The notes under the pieces were generated by a model. It had not been told where the DNA came from, searched no databases, and saw nothing but the letters and a program-made list of their open reading frames with translations. Below, piece after piece: positions 18,874 through 27,753 of a DNA stretch of 50,047 nt (position 1 is its first letter; each line of letters starts with the position of its first letter). The stretch is from Beijerinckiaceae bacterium (GTDB lineage: Bacteria; Pseudomonadota; Alphaproteobacteria; Rhizobiales; Beijerinckiaceae), in assembly GCA_947478405.1 (NCBI GenBank), contig CANJVX010000022.1, positions 1-50,047 on the forward strand, written 5' to 3'. Position numbers and translations under genes: made by a program.

Positions 18874-19317
18874 ATGATGGAATATCTGCACACAATGGTC
18901 CGTGTGACCGATCTTGATGCTGCGCTTGATTTTTATTGCCATAAGTTCGGGCTGAAGGAGATGCGCCGCGTCGACAATGAAAAGGGCCGCTTTACGCTCG
19001 TCTTTCTGGCTGCACCGGGCGATGAAGAGCGCGCCCGCGAAAGCAAGGCGCCGCTGGTCGAGCTGACGTACAATTGGGATCCGGAAGTCTATACGGGCGG
19101 GCGCAATTTCGGCCATCTGGCCTATCGCGTCGACAATATATACCAGACATGTCAGCGGCTCATGGATGCGGGTGTGATGATTAATCGTCCGCCACGTGAT
19201 GGCCATATGGCTTTCATTCGATCACCCGACAATATCTCCATCGAGCTTTTGCAGCGCGGCGAGCCTCTACCGAAGGCTGAGCCTTGGGCATCGATGCCTA
19301 ATACGGGTGTCTGGTAG
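18874..19317 (+). CDS. gloA: Glyoxalase I family (VOC) protein
   Basis: 147 residues. It starts [20 protein letters not shown] and shows all four metal ligands expected of lactoylglutathione lyase: His6 (LHTMVRV), Glu in [10 protein letters not shown], His in FGHLAYRVD and Glu near the end in [10 protein letters not shown]. The enzyme converts the hemithioacetal of methylglyoxal and glutathione to S-lactoylglutathione. It is divergent from the cation-efflux gene and stands alone. Another VOC substrate is possible, but the sequence fits GloA well. Confidence 0.85.
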   Translation: MMEYLHTMVRVTDLDAALDFYCHKFGLKEMRRVDNEKGRFTLVFLAAPGDEERARESKAPLVELTYNWDPEVYTGGRNFGHLAYRVDNIYQTCQRLMDAGVMINRPPRDGHMAFIRSPDNISIELLQRGEPLPKAEPWASMPNTGVW

Positions 19318-19333
19318 TTGAACAAGCAAAGAC

Positions 19334-19355
19334 GCCGCCCCGTTCGAGGGGCAGC
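19334..19355 (-). terminator. Possible weak terminator for the GlcG-like gene
   Basis: GCCGCCCC and GGGGCAGC can pair (8 bp, one wobble) across a 6-nt loop between two convergent genes. On the minus strand the stem is followed by a loose T-containing stretch (GTCTTTGCTTG). The weak T tract keeps confidence low. Confidence 0.35.
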
Positions 19356-19365
19356 GCATGCTGGT

Positions 19366-19797
19366 TTAGCCAGCGTCGGCGACAAGGCCCGCTGCTTCAA
19401 TGCCAGCAATGCCAGCCAGTTCGTCATTGTCGGATGTGTCGCCCGACACGCCGACGGCGCCTAGAACTTCGCCATCCTGATTGCGGATCAGCACACCGCC
19501 GGGCACAGGCATCAGGCCCATTTCGGCGAGCGGCGTTGCGCCGGCCACGAAAGCAGGACGGTCGGCTGCAAGGCCCATCAATTTGCGGGTGCCCATGCCC
19601 ATGTTGATAGCGCCGCTGGCTTTGGCGAAAGCCACCTTCCAGCGCATCAGCGTGGATTTGTCTTCAATGGCCGAGGCCTTCAGCGCGCCGCGCGCATCGA
19701 CAATGATAATGCCGAGCGGCGAGAATTTCTTGGAATGGGCGAAAGCCAACGCCGCTGTGATGATCTTCTGGGCGGCTTCGAGCGTGAGCGTATTCAT
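19366..19797 (-). CDS. GlcG/HbpS-family protein
   Basis: 143 residues. The GlcG/HbpS (DUF336) pattern is complete: LTLEAAQKIITAALAFA, then GIIIVDARGALKASAIEDKS, the AFAKASGA stretch, and PVPGGVLIRNQDGEVLGAVG near the end. Members bind haem or cobalamin-like ligands or are linked to glycolate and diol metabolism; the biochemical role is not settled. It is divergent from the class II aldolase with a 66-nt gap, so the two may share a control region. Confidence 0.85.
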   Translation of the reverse strand: MNTLTLEAAQKIITAALAFAHSKKFSPLGIIIVDARGALKASAIEDKSTLMRWKVAFAKASGAINMGMGTRKLMGLAADRPAFVAGATPLAEMGLMPVPGGVLIRNQDGEVLGAVGVSGDTSDNDELAGIAGIEAAGLVADAG

Positions 19798-19863
19798 GCT
19801 ATCCTCCGGTCAAGTTTATGGCCCTGTCTGACAAGACTGGGCGGGCAGGTCAAGGAAGGTCTG

Positions 19864-20523
19864 ATGCAAGTCCTGAAACAAGTCCACGTTATCCGCGCTG
19901 CGATGGTGGCCGCCTGTCAGGAGATGAACCGGACGGGGCTCAATCAGGGCACATCGGGCAATCTTTCGGTGCGTGTGGACGGGTCCATGCTGATCACGCC
20001 GACCGCCACGGCTTATGACCAGCTTGCGCCTGACATGATGGCCACTGTTCGGATCGGCGATGAAGAGGGGCGTTTTGCGGGCCCCCGTGCGCCGTCGAGT
20101 GAATGGCGTTTTCATCGCGATATTTATCGCGCGCGGGCCGATGTGGGGGCGATTGTTCATGCGCATGCGCCTTATTCGACGGCGCTGTCCATGCTGCGCA
20201 AAAATCTGCCCGCCGCGCATTACATGATTGCGGCTTTCAACACGCATGACATCATCTGCACGGATTATGCGCCTTATGGCACAGCGGAATTATCAGCGCT
20301 GGCTGTTGCGGGATTGGGTGAGGCGCAGGGTGTGCTGTTGGGCTCGCATGGCATGATTGCCGTGGGCGAGACGCTGGAGCGCGCGATGTGGCGCGCGCAT
20401 GAACTCGAAACAATCGTGCGCCAATATATGCTCGCCTGTCAGATCGGCGAGCCGGTGATTTTGCCCAAGGAAGAGATCGACGCGCTGATCCCGCGCTTTG
20501 CGGCTTACGGGGTGACGGTGTAA
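19864..20523 (+). CDS. Class II aldolase/adducin family protein
   Basis: 219 residues from ATG 19864, preceded by AAGGAAGG; longer frames run into the neighbour. The fold is recognisable: NQGTSGNLSVRVDGSMLITP (phosphate-binding Gly-Asn-x-Ser), the catalytic Glu in SSEWRFHRDIY, zinc histidines in IVHAHAPYS and the third in LLGSHGMIAVG. Such enzymes are L-fuculose-phosphate, ribulose-phosphate or related aldolases and epimerases. No sugar kinase or isomerase is adjacent, so the substrate cannot be assigned. Its stop codon is formed by the first bases of the palindromic repeat that follows. Confidence 0.85.
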   Translation: MQVLKQVHVIRAAMVAACQEMNRTGLNQGTSGNLSVRVDGSMLITPTATAYDQLAPDMMATVRIGDEEGRFAGPRAPSSEWRFHRDIYRARADVGAIVHAHAPYSTALSMLRKNLPAAHYMIAAFNTHDIICTDYAPYGTAELSALAVAGLGEAQGVLLGSHGMIAVGETLERAMWRAHELETIVRQYMLACQIGEPVILPKEEIDALIPRFAAYGVTV

Positions 20524-20650
20524 CCCTCTCCCAGAGGGAGAGGGTCGGCGCGAATGCGCCGGGGTGAGGGGTTACGCACTTATGTCGTGCGAGTGTAACC
20601 CCTCATCCGTCACGCTTCGCGTGCCACCTTCTCCCACTGGGAGAAGGTTA
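20521..20650. repeat. Palindromic intergenic repeat element
   Basis: The whole gap between two convergent genes is one structured element with inverted ends (TAACCCTCTCCC and GGGAGAAGGTTA). It contains a 10-bp hairpin at 20523-20545 (arms ACCCTCTCCC and GGGAGAGGGT), a long-range pair GGGTGAGGGGTTAC with GTAACCCCTCATCC, a small hairpin CACGC-TTC-GCGTG and a 10-bp hairpin at 20626-20648. Elements of this look are dispersed in many alphaproteobacterial genomes. Its ends supply the stop codons of both flanking genes. It may act as a bidirectional transcription end point. Confidence 0.75.
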
Positions 20651-22036
20651 TGCGCGCGCCCAACTCGCCAGCGCGCTCTCAATAAAGTCTTGCGTGGCGC
20701 CGAGCTGGTTCAGCGGATCGAGAATCGTGTCGATCTCACTTGCGCTCAGGGCTTTTGCAGATGGATCGGCTTTCACCACCTCTGCCAGACTCCTGCCAGA
20801 TGCACTCACCTCGCGCGCAGCTTTTTCAACCAGTGCGAAAGCTTCTGCACGGCCCAGATGTGGGGCCAGTGCGAGGGAGAGCATTTCTGTCATCGGCAGG
20901 CCGTTCAGCGCGTCGAAGTTTTCGCGCATCCGCTGTGCATCGACGTTCAATGCCTCGAGCGTCTGCGCCATATTGTCGAGCGCGCCTGCGCAAAGCTTGA
21001 CGAGTTCTGGGAGCGCCCCCCATTCGCTTTGCCAGCCGCCCAACGCGCGCTCATGTTCTTGCACCATGCCTGACAAAAGCGTGGCCATCAGGCCCGGTGT
21101 GCGCAGAGACGCAGAGACGGTGAGCATGCAGCGCACAGGATTGCGCTTGTGCGGCATGGCGGAAGAGCCGCCGCGGCCTGCTTCTGCGGGCTCGAATGTT
21201 TCGCCGATTTCGAATTGCATCATCAGCGCGATATCGCGCGCGATTTTTCCGGCGATTCCCGTGGCAATGGCACATTCGCTGGCAAGCGCAATCAGCGCAC
21301 CGCGGCGCGTGTGCCAGGGCAGGGGCGTGCCCTCAACGCGCGCATGGCGTGCGGGCTCATAAGCATTCAGTGCCGCAAGCCGTTTGAAGAGATGGCGCGC
21401 GGTGGCCGCGCCATGGGCACCCAGCGACCCCAATGTGCCAGCAGCGCCGCCCAATTGCGCGACCAAGGCTTCCTGCGCGCGGGCGCGCAAGCGGGCGCGT
21501 GATTCCGATGCGGCCAAAAGCCATTGTGCGGCTTTCAGGCCGAAAGTGATCGGCGTTGCAGGCTGCATCAAAGTGCGACCCAGCATCGCGCTTTTGGCGT
21601 GCGTGCGGGCGAGCTTGGCTGCCGCCTCTGCAAGGCGCGTCAGATCCTTATCGATCAGAACAAGCGCTTCGCCCAGTTGCAGGACAAGCGCGCTGTCGAT
21701 GACGTCCTGGCTGGTGGCACCGAAATGGACGCTGCTGGCGGCAGCGGGATCAATTGTGCGCACGGCGGTGGTGAGCTGCTTCACAAAGGGAATGGCCAGC
21801 GTGCCACCCAAAAGAGCCTCGGCAAAGAGGGCGGGCTCATCGAAGATCAGCTTATGTGCGGCCTCGACAATCACATCGGCCGTTTGCCGGCCGATCAGGC
21901 CGGCATCTGCCTCAGCCTGTGCCAGTGCGCCTTCAAAGGCCGCCATATGGCGCAGCAGCCTGCCGTCCGACAGGATTTCGGCCATTGCGGGAGTGGTGGA
22001 GTAAGTGTCGTTTAATGTCTTCATAAAATGAGGCAT
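20648..22036 (-). CDS. pcaB: PcaB-like 3-carboxy-cis,cis-muconate cycloisomerase
   Basis: 462 residues from ATG 22036 (GGAGAA upstream); an ATG at 22024 is possible. It belongs to the fumarase/aspartase superfamily: signature GGSSAMPHKRNPV near residue 285, VHFGATSQDVIDSALVLQL near 105-123, and the PcaB-like start TYSTTPAMAEILSDGR. PcaB acts in the protocatechuate branch of the beta-ketoadipate pathway. No other pca gene is nearby, so a related lyase (for example an adenylosuccinate-lyase-like enzyme) should be kept in mind. The 3' end abuts the palindromic repeat. Confidence 0.8.
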   Translation of the reverse strand: MPHFMKTLNDTYSTTPAMAEILSDGRLLRHMAAFEGALAQAEADAGLIGRQTADVIVEAAHKLIFDEPALFAEALLGGTLAIPFVKQLTTAVRTIDPAAASSVHFGATSQDVIDSALVLQLGEALVLIDKDLTRLAEAAAKLARTHAKSAMLGRTLMQPATPITFGLKAAQWLLAASESRARLRARAQEALVAQLGGAAGTLGSLGAHGAATARHLFKRLAALNAYEPARHARVEGTPLPWHTRRGALIALASECAIATGIAGKIARDIALMMQFEIGETFEPAEAGRGGSSAMPHKRNPVRCMLTVSASLRTPGLMATLLSGMVQEHERALGGWQSEWGALPELVKLCAGALDNMAQTLEALNVDAQRMRENFDALNGLPMTEMLSLALAPHLGRAEAFALVEKAAREVSASGRSLAEVVKADPSAKALSASEIDTILDPLNQLGATQDFIESALASWARA

Positions 22037-22152
22037 ATCAATATTTTTCTCCGCCGTAATCCGCTATTGTGGCATTCATAAACAATGGAACCTTGCAGCC
22101 TTGCCGATGATTGGGTGAGTGGCCTCGGGGGTCGGATAGCGAAGGAGCCTAT

Positions 22153-22467
22153 ATGGATCGTCGTTTCTTTCTCACATCACTACTCGGTGCTGCTGGCACA
22201 AGCATAGCCTTGGTGGCACTGGCCCCCAAGGCGCAGGCCGCGACACTCTTGGAGGAATTGGCGGAGATGGAGGCCAGCGGGGGCAATCTGCTCGCCGCCG
22301 AACTTGCCGACATGCCCGCCTCCGGCGCGACCCAGGCGCAATATTATTACACTCGGCCGCATCGTGCCTATCGTCGGCGTTATTATGCTCCCCCGCCGCG
22401 CATACGCCGCTGCCGCACCTTTTACGATCGCTGGGGCCGCCTCGTCCGCCGCTGCTGGTGGAGATGA
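22153..22467 (+). CDS. Small exported basic protein, unknown function
   Basis: 104 residues from ATG 22153, with a strong GAAGGAG at 22141-22147. The N-terminus is a signal peptide with a twin-arginine-like start (MDRRFFLTSLLGAAG ... APKAQA). The mature part begins with an acidic segment (LLEELAEMEASGGN) and ends in an Arg/Tyr/Pro-rich tail (YYYTRPHRAYRRRYY; CRTFYDRWGRLVRRCW). I know no function for this type; small Arg/Tyr-rich exported proteins are common in this bacterial group. A strong terminator follows, so it is a single-gene unit. Confidence 0.7.
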   Translation: MDRRFFLTSLLGAAGTSIALVALAPKAQAATLLEELAEMEASGGNLLAAELADMPASGATQAQYYYTRPHRAYRRRYYAPPPRIRRCRTFYDRWGRLVRRCWWR

Positions 22468-22500
22468 GACTTTCCGACGCTGCCGCCCTCAAATCGGCCA

Positions 22501-22529
22501 AGGCGCTGCTGTCGAGCAGCGCCTTTTTT
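22501..22529 (+). terminator. Rho-independent terminator
   Basis: A perfect 10-bp stem (AGGCGCTGCT and AGCAGCGCCT) with a GTCG loop is followed by TTTTTC. It ends the small exported protein gene and insulates the cco promoter region. Confidence 0.88.
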
Positions 22530-22593
22530 CTTTGATTTCAGTGATCTTAGACTTTGGTCTCCTGCCGATTGGCCAGGACGAAACGAGCGTCTG

Positions 22594-22607
22594 TTGACTT
22601 GGGTCAA
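22594..22607 (+). promoter_or_regulatory. FNR/FixK-type box upstream of ccoN
   Basis: TTGACTTGGGTCAA is a perfect inverted repeat TTGAC-N4-GTCAA, the pattern bound by FNR/FixK-family activators. Its centre lies 97 nt before the ccoN start and downstream of a terminator, where an oxygen-responsive promoter is expected. It implies low-oxygen induction of the cbb3 operon. Confidence 0.85.
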
Positions 22608-22697
22608 TGCCGCGGAGGCACTCAAAGGTGAGTGTAGCACCGTGGCCAACGAGCGCGACAGATTGCGAGTCGCGCCGCAAAGACCCGGGGCAATCAG

Positions 22698-24371
22698 ATG
22701 GCGCAAACAGGATCGATAGGGCGTTTGCCCGCTCAAAAGGCCATGACGTTCGGAGAGATGGGGCTTTCCGTGGCAGCCGTCATATCGGCGGTCTTGTGGG
22801 TCTATATTACCGCCAATGCATGGACGCCGGAATATGCATTTCATGCCGGCCTGTTCGCGCTTGCAAGCGTGGTGACGGTCTTCCTAATCGTGAACCGCTA
22901 TCAGGCGCGTCCGGCGGAACTCCCAACGCAGGAGATCAACGGCAAGCCCAATTATAATTTTGGCCCCGTCAAATTCTCGACCATCGCTGCCATGTTCTGG
23001 GGGATCGCAGGCTTCCTCGTGGGGCTCATCATCGCGCTGCAGCTCGCCTATCCGGAATTGAATTTAGGTCTGCCGTGGACCTCCTTTGGTCGTCTGCGCC
23101 CGCTGCATACATCTGCGGTGGTCTTTGCCTTTGGCGGTAATGTGCTGTTGGCTTGTTCCTTCTATGTCGTGCAGCGCACGTGTCACGCGCGGTTGGCGGG
23201 TGATCTCGCGCCGTGGTTTGTTGTGCTGGGCTATAATTTCTTCATTGTCATTGCCGGCACCGGCTATTTGCTCGGCATCACACAGGGCAAAGAATATGCA
23301 GAGCCCGAATGGTATTCGGATCTGTGGTTGACGATTGTCTGGGTGACTTATTTCATCGTCTTTCTCGCCACCATCATCAAGCGCAAGGAGCCCCACATTT
23401 ATGTGGCCAATTGGTTCTTCCTTGCCTTCATCCTGACGATTGCTGTTTTGCATCTGGGCAATAACACCACCATTCCCGTTTCGATCTTCTCATCGAAATC
23501 CTACATCGTCTGGTCGGGTGTACAGGATGCGATGATACAATGGTGGTATGGCCATAATGCGGTGGGTTTCTTCCTGACCGCGGGCTTTCTCGCCATCATG
23601 TATTATTTCATCCCGAAGCGCGCGGAGCGCCCGGTCTATTCTTATCGCCTGTCGATCATCCACTTCTGGGCTCTGATCTTCATGTATATCTGGGCGGGCC
23701 CGCACCATCTCCATTACACAGCACTGCCCGATTGGGCGCAGACGCTTGGCATGACTTTTTCGATCATGCTGTGGATGCCCTCATGGGGCGGCATGATCAA
23801 TGGTCTGATGACGCTGTCTGGTGCATGGGACAAGCTGCGCACCGACCCTGTGTTGCGCATGCTTGTTGTGTCGGTCGCTTTCTATGGCATGTCGACTTTT
23901 GAAGGTCCGCTGATGTCGGTGAAAGCGGTCAATTCGCTCTCGCATTACACCGACTGGACTGTTGGCCACGTGCATTCGGGTGCGCTGGGTTGGGTTGGTT
24001 ATGTCTCCTTCGGCGCGATCTATTGTCTCGTGCCGTGGTTGTGGAACAAACCGAAACTTTACTCGCTGAAGCTCGTCAATTGGCACTTCTGGATCTCGAC
24101 GCTGGGCATCGTCTGCTACATTTCTGCGATGTGGGTGGCGGGCATCATGCAAGGCTTGATGTGGCGCGCTTACACAGCGCTCGGCTTTCTGGAATATTCC
24201 TTCCTCGAAACGGTCGAAGCCATGCATCCCTTCTACATCATTCGTGCCTTTGGCGGCGGGCTCTTCCTCGCAGGTGCGCTGATCATGGTGTGGAACCTTT
24301 ACAAGACCATTGTGATGCCGGCCGAAGAAATCGAAGCCCGCATCACGCCCTCTCTCGTGCCAGCTGAATAA
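22698..24371 (+). CDS. ccoN: cbb3-type cytochrome c oxidase subunit I CcoN
   Basis: 557 residues, about 12-14 membrane segments. Haem and copper ligands typical of subunit I are present: [30 protein letters not shown] (CuB His and the nearby Tyr of this type), [13 protein letters not shown] and [15 protein letters not shown]. It is the catalytic core that reduces oxygen to water with high affinity and pumps protons. It opens the cco block and is preceded by the FNR/FixK-type box; ccoO follows after 11 nt with AGGGGGGG as ribosome site. Confidence 0.95.
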   Translation: MAQTGSIGRLPAQKAMTFGEMGLSVAAVISAVLWVYITANAWTPEYAFHAGLFALASVVTVFLIVNRYQARPAELPTQEINGKPNYNFGPVKFSTIAAMFWGIAGFLVGLIIALQLAYPELNLGLPWTSFGRLRPLHTSAVVFAFGGNVLLACSFYVVQRTCHARLAGDLAPWFVVLGYNFFIVIAGTGYLLGITQGKEYAEPEWYSDLWLTIVWVTYFIVFLATIIKRKEPHIYVANWFFLAFILTIAVLHLGNNTTIPVSIFSSKSYIVWSGVQDAMIQWWYGHNAVGFFLTAGFLAIMYYFIPKRAERPVYSYRLSIIHFWALIFMYIWAGPHHLHYTALPDWAQTLGMTFSIMLWMPSWGGMINGLMTLSGAWDKLRTDPVLRMLVVSVAFYGMSTFEGPLMSVKAVNSLSHYTDWTVGHVHSGALGWVGYVSFGAIYCLVPWLWNKPKLYSLKLVNWHFWISTLGIVCYISAMWVAGIMQGLMWRAYTALGFLEYSFLETVEAMHPFYIIRAFGGGLFLAGALIMVWNLYKTIVMPAEEIEARITPSLVPAE

Positions 24372-24382
24372 GGGGGGGACTC

Positions 24383-25117
24383 ATGTCACTCTGGAACAAG
24401 CACGCGATTTTCGAGAAAAACCCGATCCTGCTGCTCATCGGTGTGCTGATCGTCATTTCGATTGGCGGCCTCGTTGAAATCGCGCCGCTCTTCTATCTGA
24501 AGAGCACGATTGAAAAAGTGGAGGGCGTTCGTCCCTATACGCCGCTGGAGCTTGCTGGGCGCAATATTTATGTGCGCGAAGGCTGCTACAATTGTCACTC
24601 GCAGATGATCCGCGCTTTGCGTGACGAAGTGGAACGCTATGGTCATTATTCGCTCGCAGCCGAGAGCATGTATGACCATCCGTTTCAATGGGGCTCCAAG
24701 CGCAATGGCCCTGATCTGGCGCGCGTTGGCAATAAATATTCGGATGATTGGCACCGTCGTCATCTGGTCAATCCGCGCGCGGTTGTCGCGGGCTCGATCA
24801 TGCCTGCCTATTCGTGGCTTGCCAAAAATGATGTCGATCTGGCGCATATCGATCAGCATATGAAAGTGCTGGCGATGGAAGGTGTGCCTTACACGCCCGA
24901 GATGATCGAGAAAGCGTCAGCCGATGCGAAAGCGCAGGGGACTGATGATGATCCGGGCGCCGCTGATTTTATGAAACGCTACCCAAAAGCCCAGGCCCGC
25001 GCTTATGGCGAGGACAAGGGCCGGCTGACCGAGGCGGATGCACTGATCGCCTATCTGCAACAGCTCGGCACGCAGGTGGATTTCAAGCTTTACGATGGCA
25101 AGGCCAATCTGAGGTAA
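24383..25117 (+). CDS. ccoO: cbb3-type oxidase subunit II CcoO
   Basis: 244 residues. One N-terminal membrane anchor (about 14-38) precedes a periplasmic monohaem cytochrome c domain with [10 protein letters not shown] (Cys68, Cys71, His72). The probable axial Met is in IMPAYSWL. It passes electrons from CcoP to CcoN. Its CxxCH needs the ccm system encoded elsewhere in this window. Confidence 0.95.
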   Translation: MSLWNKHAIFEKNPILLLIGVLIVISIGGLVEIAPLFYLKSTIEKVEGVRPYTPLELAGRNIYVREGCYNCHSQMIRALRDEVERYGHYSLAAESMYDHPFQWGSKRNGPDLARVGNKYSDDWHRRHLVNPRAVVAGSIMPAYSWLAKNDVDLAHIDQHMKVLAMEGVPYTPEMIEKASADAKAQGTDDDPGAADFMKRYPKAQARAYGEDKGRLTEADALIAYLQQLGTQVDFKLYDGKANLR

Positions 25118-25124
25118 TCCCGAG

Positions 25125-25274
25125 ATGAACATCGCTTCGCTTCTTCAAGATGCACAGATTATCAGCCTGATTGCCGTGTGCATCACATTCACAGGGATCG
25201 TTGCTTATGCGCTGTGGCCCTCCATGCAGTCGTCTTTCGACCGCGCTTCCCGTCTCCCTTTAAACGAGGACTGA
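25125..25274 (+). CDS. ccoQ: cbb3-type oxidase subunit CcoQ
   Basis: 49 residues, starting ATG 25125 seven bases after the ccoO stop and ending 3 nt before ccoP. One membrane segment (about 13-31, SLIAVCITFTGIVAYALWP) is followed by a short polar tail. Size, position and topology are those of CcoQ/FixQ, which stabilises the oxidase complex. Confidence 0.88.
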   Translation: MNIASLLQDAQIISLIAVCITFTGIVAYALWPSMQSSFDRASRLPLNED

Positions 25275-25277
25275 GCC

Positions 25278-26159
25278 ATGAGCGTCACCTCGCATGAACA
25301 TGAAGTTGATGCCGCCACCGGCACGGCCACGACCGGCCATGAATGGGATGGCATTCGCGAACTCAATACACCGCTGCCCAAATGGTGGCTCTATATTTTC
25401 TATGCCACGATTGTCTGGTCGCTCGGCTATTGGGTCGTCTATCCGGCGATCCCTTTGGCCTCGAGCTTTACCAAAGGCGTGATCAATTATTCGTCGCGTG
25501 CCGAAGTCACGGCTGAGGTGGCGCAGCTGACGAGCGCGCGTGCTCCGATGGTCGCACAGCTTGCCAAGGCGAGTTTTGATGAGATTCAAAAAGACACAAA
25601 ACTGCTGACCTTCGCACGCGCGCAGGGCAAGGCGGCTTTTGGTGACAATTGCGCGCCCTGTCATGGGGCGGGCGGTGGCGGCTCGAAAGCTTTTCCCAAT
25701 CTCGCCGATGATGATTGGCTCTGGGGCACGGGCACGCTGGATGATATCCAGACGACCCTGACCCATGGCATTCGCTCCACCGATCCGCAGACGCGACAAG
25801 GCAATATGCCAGCCTTTGGTGATGGCGTTTTGAAGCCCGCAGAAATTTCAGCCGTGGCTGATTACGTGCGCTCGCTCACTGTTCTGGATGTCGACAAGAC
25901 CGCTGATCTGAAGCTTGGTCAAAAAATCTATGTTGAAAATTGTGCTGCCTGCCATGGCGAAGATGCGCGTGGCAATCACGATCTTGGCTCGCCCAATTTG
26001 TCCGATCAGATCTGGCTCTACGGATCTGACAAAGCGACCATTGTTGAGGGCATTACCAAAGGGCGCGGCGGCATGATGCCCAATTGGGGCGAGCGCCTTG
26101 ATGCGGGCACGATCAAAGCGCTGGCTGTCTATGTCCGCACGATTGGTGGCGCCCGTTAA
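25278..26159 (+). CDS. ccoP: cbb3-type oxidase subunit III CcoP
   Basis: 293 residues. The N-terminus (HEWDGIRELNTPLPKWWLYI) and one membrane segment (about 36-58) are typical. Two cytochrome c domains follow with CAPCH (Cys125, Cys128, His129) and CAACH (Cys222, Cys225, His226), and Met ligands in GNMPAFGDG and GMMPNWGER. It accepts electrons from the bc1 complex or soluble cytochromes and passes them to CcoO. Confidence 0.95.
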   Translation: MSVTSHEHEVDAATGTATTGHEWDGIRELNTPLPKWWLYIFYATIVWSLGYWVVYPAIPLASSFTKGVINYSSRAEVTAEVAQLTSARAPMVAQLAKASFDEIQKDTKLLTFARAQGKAAFGDNCAPCHGAGGGGSKAFPNLADDDWLWGTGTLDDIQTTLTHGIRSTDPQTRQGNMPAFGDGVLKPAEISAVADYVRSLTVLDVDKTADLKLGQKIYVENCAACHGEDARGNHDLGSPNLSDQIWLYGSDKATIVEGITKGRGGMMPNWGERLDAGTIKALAVYVRTIGGAR

Positions 26160-26247
26160 AGACACAGAGATGCCGCCCTTTATCGGGTGGCCGCTCAATC
26201 TTCATCCAGCCCGAACCTTGAACTCGGCGCGCGGAGTGGCAAACAAA

Positions 26248-27753
26248 ATGAGTGTGAAGCAAGAGCAGGCGCATGAGATCGAGCTGGAGGCGGCAGGCGT
26301 CGATGCGCCCCTCTATGCCTCGCTCCAGAAAATTTATCCGGCTGCTGTGAGTGGGCGTTTCCGCAAGATCAAATGGATCATTCTGGTCTGCACGCTGGGT
26401 GTTTATTATTTTCTGCCTTTTATTCGCTGGGATCGGGGGCCCAATGCCCCTTCGCAAGCGGTGCTGATCGATATGGATCATCATCGCTTCTATTTCTTCT
26501 TCATCGAAATCTGGCCGCAGGAAGTTTATTACCTCACGGGCCTCTTGATCTTGGCCGCGGTGACGCTGTTTTTGATGAATGCCATTGCCGGTCGCGTATG
26601 GTGTGGCTACCTCTGCCCGCAGACGGTTTGGACCGATCTGTTTTTTGCCGTCGAGCGCTTGATTGAGGGGGATCGGCGCGAACGCATGCTCAAGGCCGGG
26701 CAGACATGGACTCTCGAAACTTTCGCGCAATCCGTGCTCAAACATTGGGCCTGGCTGATGATTGCTTGGTGGACGGGCGGCGCTTGGGTTTTGTATTTTT
26801 CGGATGCGCCCACGCTGGTCTATCAACTCGCCACATTCCAGGGACCTTTTGTCGCTTATACGTGGATTGCGATCCTTACTTTCACGACCTATTTCTTGGC
26901 GGGCTTCATGCGCGAGCAAGTGTGCACTTACATGTGCCCGTGGCCGCGCATTCAGGCTGCACTCACCGATGAATGGGCGCTCAATGTCACCTATCGCTAT
27001 GATCGGGGCGAGCCGCGCGGCTCATTGAAGAAAAATGATGCCTTGCGCGAGACAGGTGCGCCGGCGGGTGATTGCATTGATTGCCATCAATGCGTCTATG
27101 TCTGCCCGACAGGCGTTGATATTCGCCAAGGTCTGCAAATTGATTGCATCCAATGCGGGCTGTGCATTGATGCCTGCGACACAGTGATGGACAAGCTCGG
27201 GCGCCCCACGGGGCTGATTGGGTATGACACAGACATCAATGTGAAGCGCCGCGAAATTGGTAAGACTGCGCTGAAGCCGCGGCTGATCCGCGCGCGCACG
27301 CTTCTTTATGCAGCCGTGATTGCCATTGTGGGCGGCATTATGATTGGCGCTCTGGCGACTCGTCATGATTCAGGCTTGGCCGTGATCCATGATCGCAATC
27401 CTTTGTTTGTGCGCCTGAGCGATGGTGGCATTCGCAATGCCTATACATTGCGCCTGTCGAACAAATTGCCCGAAGACCGGGCCTTTGAAATCCGCGTCGA
27501 TGGTTTTGCACCTGACGATGTGGCATCGGCTTCAGGCAAACGTGCCGATACCGGCTGGCCGCTCTTCACCGTTGGCCCTGACCAAACTCTGGAAGAGCGT
27601 CTCTTCATCACTCTGTCCCGCAAGGCGCTTGGCAGGGGCCATGATCATGATGAAGATAAACGCGATATTTCCTTCCGCCTGATTGATCTGCGCTCGGGTG
27701 CGCAGGTGAAGGTCGAGGACCATTTCATTCAGCCTGAGGGAGAGAAGAGATGA
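26248..27753 (+). CDS. ccoG: cbb3 oxidase accessory ferredoxin-like protein CcoG (FixG)
   Basis: 501 residues from ATG 26248 (GGAG upstream at 26233); longer frames overlap ccoP. Several membrane segments are followed by two 4Fe-4S motifs, CIDCHQCVYVCP and CIQCGLCIDACD (about residues 275-312), and a C-terminal immunoglobulin-like domain. The membrane part also carries CGYLCPQTVW and CTYMCPWPR. CcoG is a copper reductase that supplies Cu(I) for cbb3 assembly. Its last 4 nt overlap ccoH. Confidence 0.93.
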   Translation: MSVKQEQAHEIELEAAGVDAPLYASLQKIYPAAVSGRFRKIKWIILVCTLGVYYFLPFIRWDRGPNAPSQAVLIDMDHHRFYFFFIEIWPQEVYYLTGLLILAAVTLFLMNAIAGRVWCGYLCPQTVWTDLFFAVERLIEGDRRERMLKAGQTWTLETFAQSVLKHWAWLMIAWWTGGAWVLYFSDAPTLVYQLATFQGPFVAYTWIAILTFTTYFLAGFMREQVCTYMCPWPRIQAALTDEWALNVTYRYDRGEPRGSLKKNDALRETGAPAGDCIDCHQCVYVCPTGVDIRQGLQIDCIQCGLCIDACDTVMDKLGRPTGLIGYDTDINVKRREIGKTALKPRLIRARTLLYAAVIAIVGGIMIGALATRHDSGLAVIHDRNPLFVRLSDGGIRNAYTLRLSNKLPEDRAFEIRVDGFAPDDVASASGKRADTGWPLFTVGPDQTLEERLFITLSRKALGRGHDHDEDKRDISFRLIDLRSGAQVKVEDHFIQPEGEKR

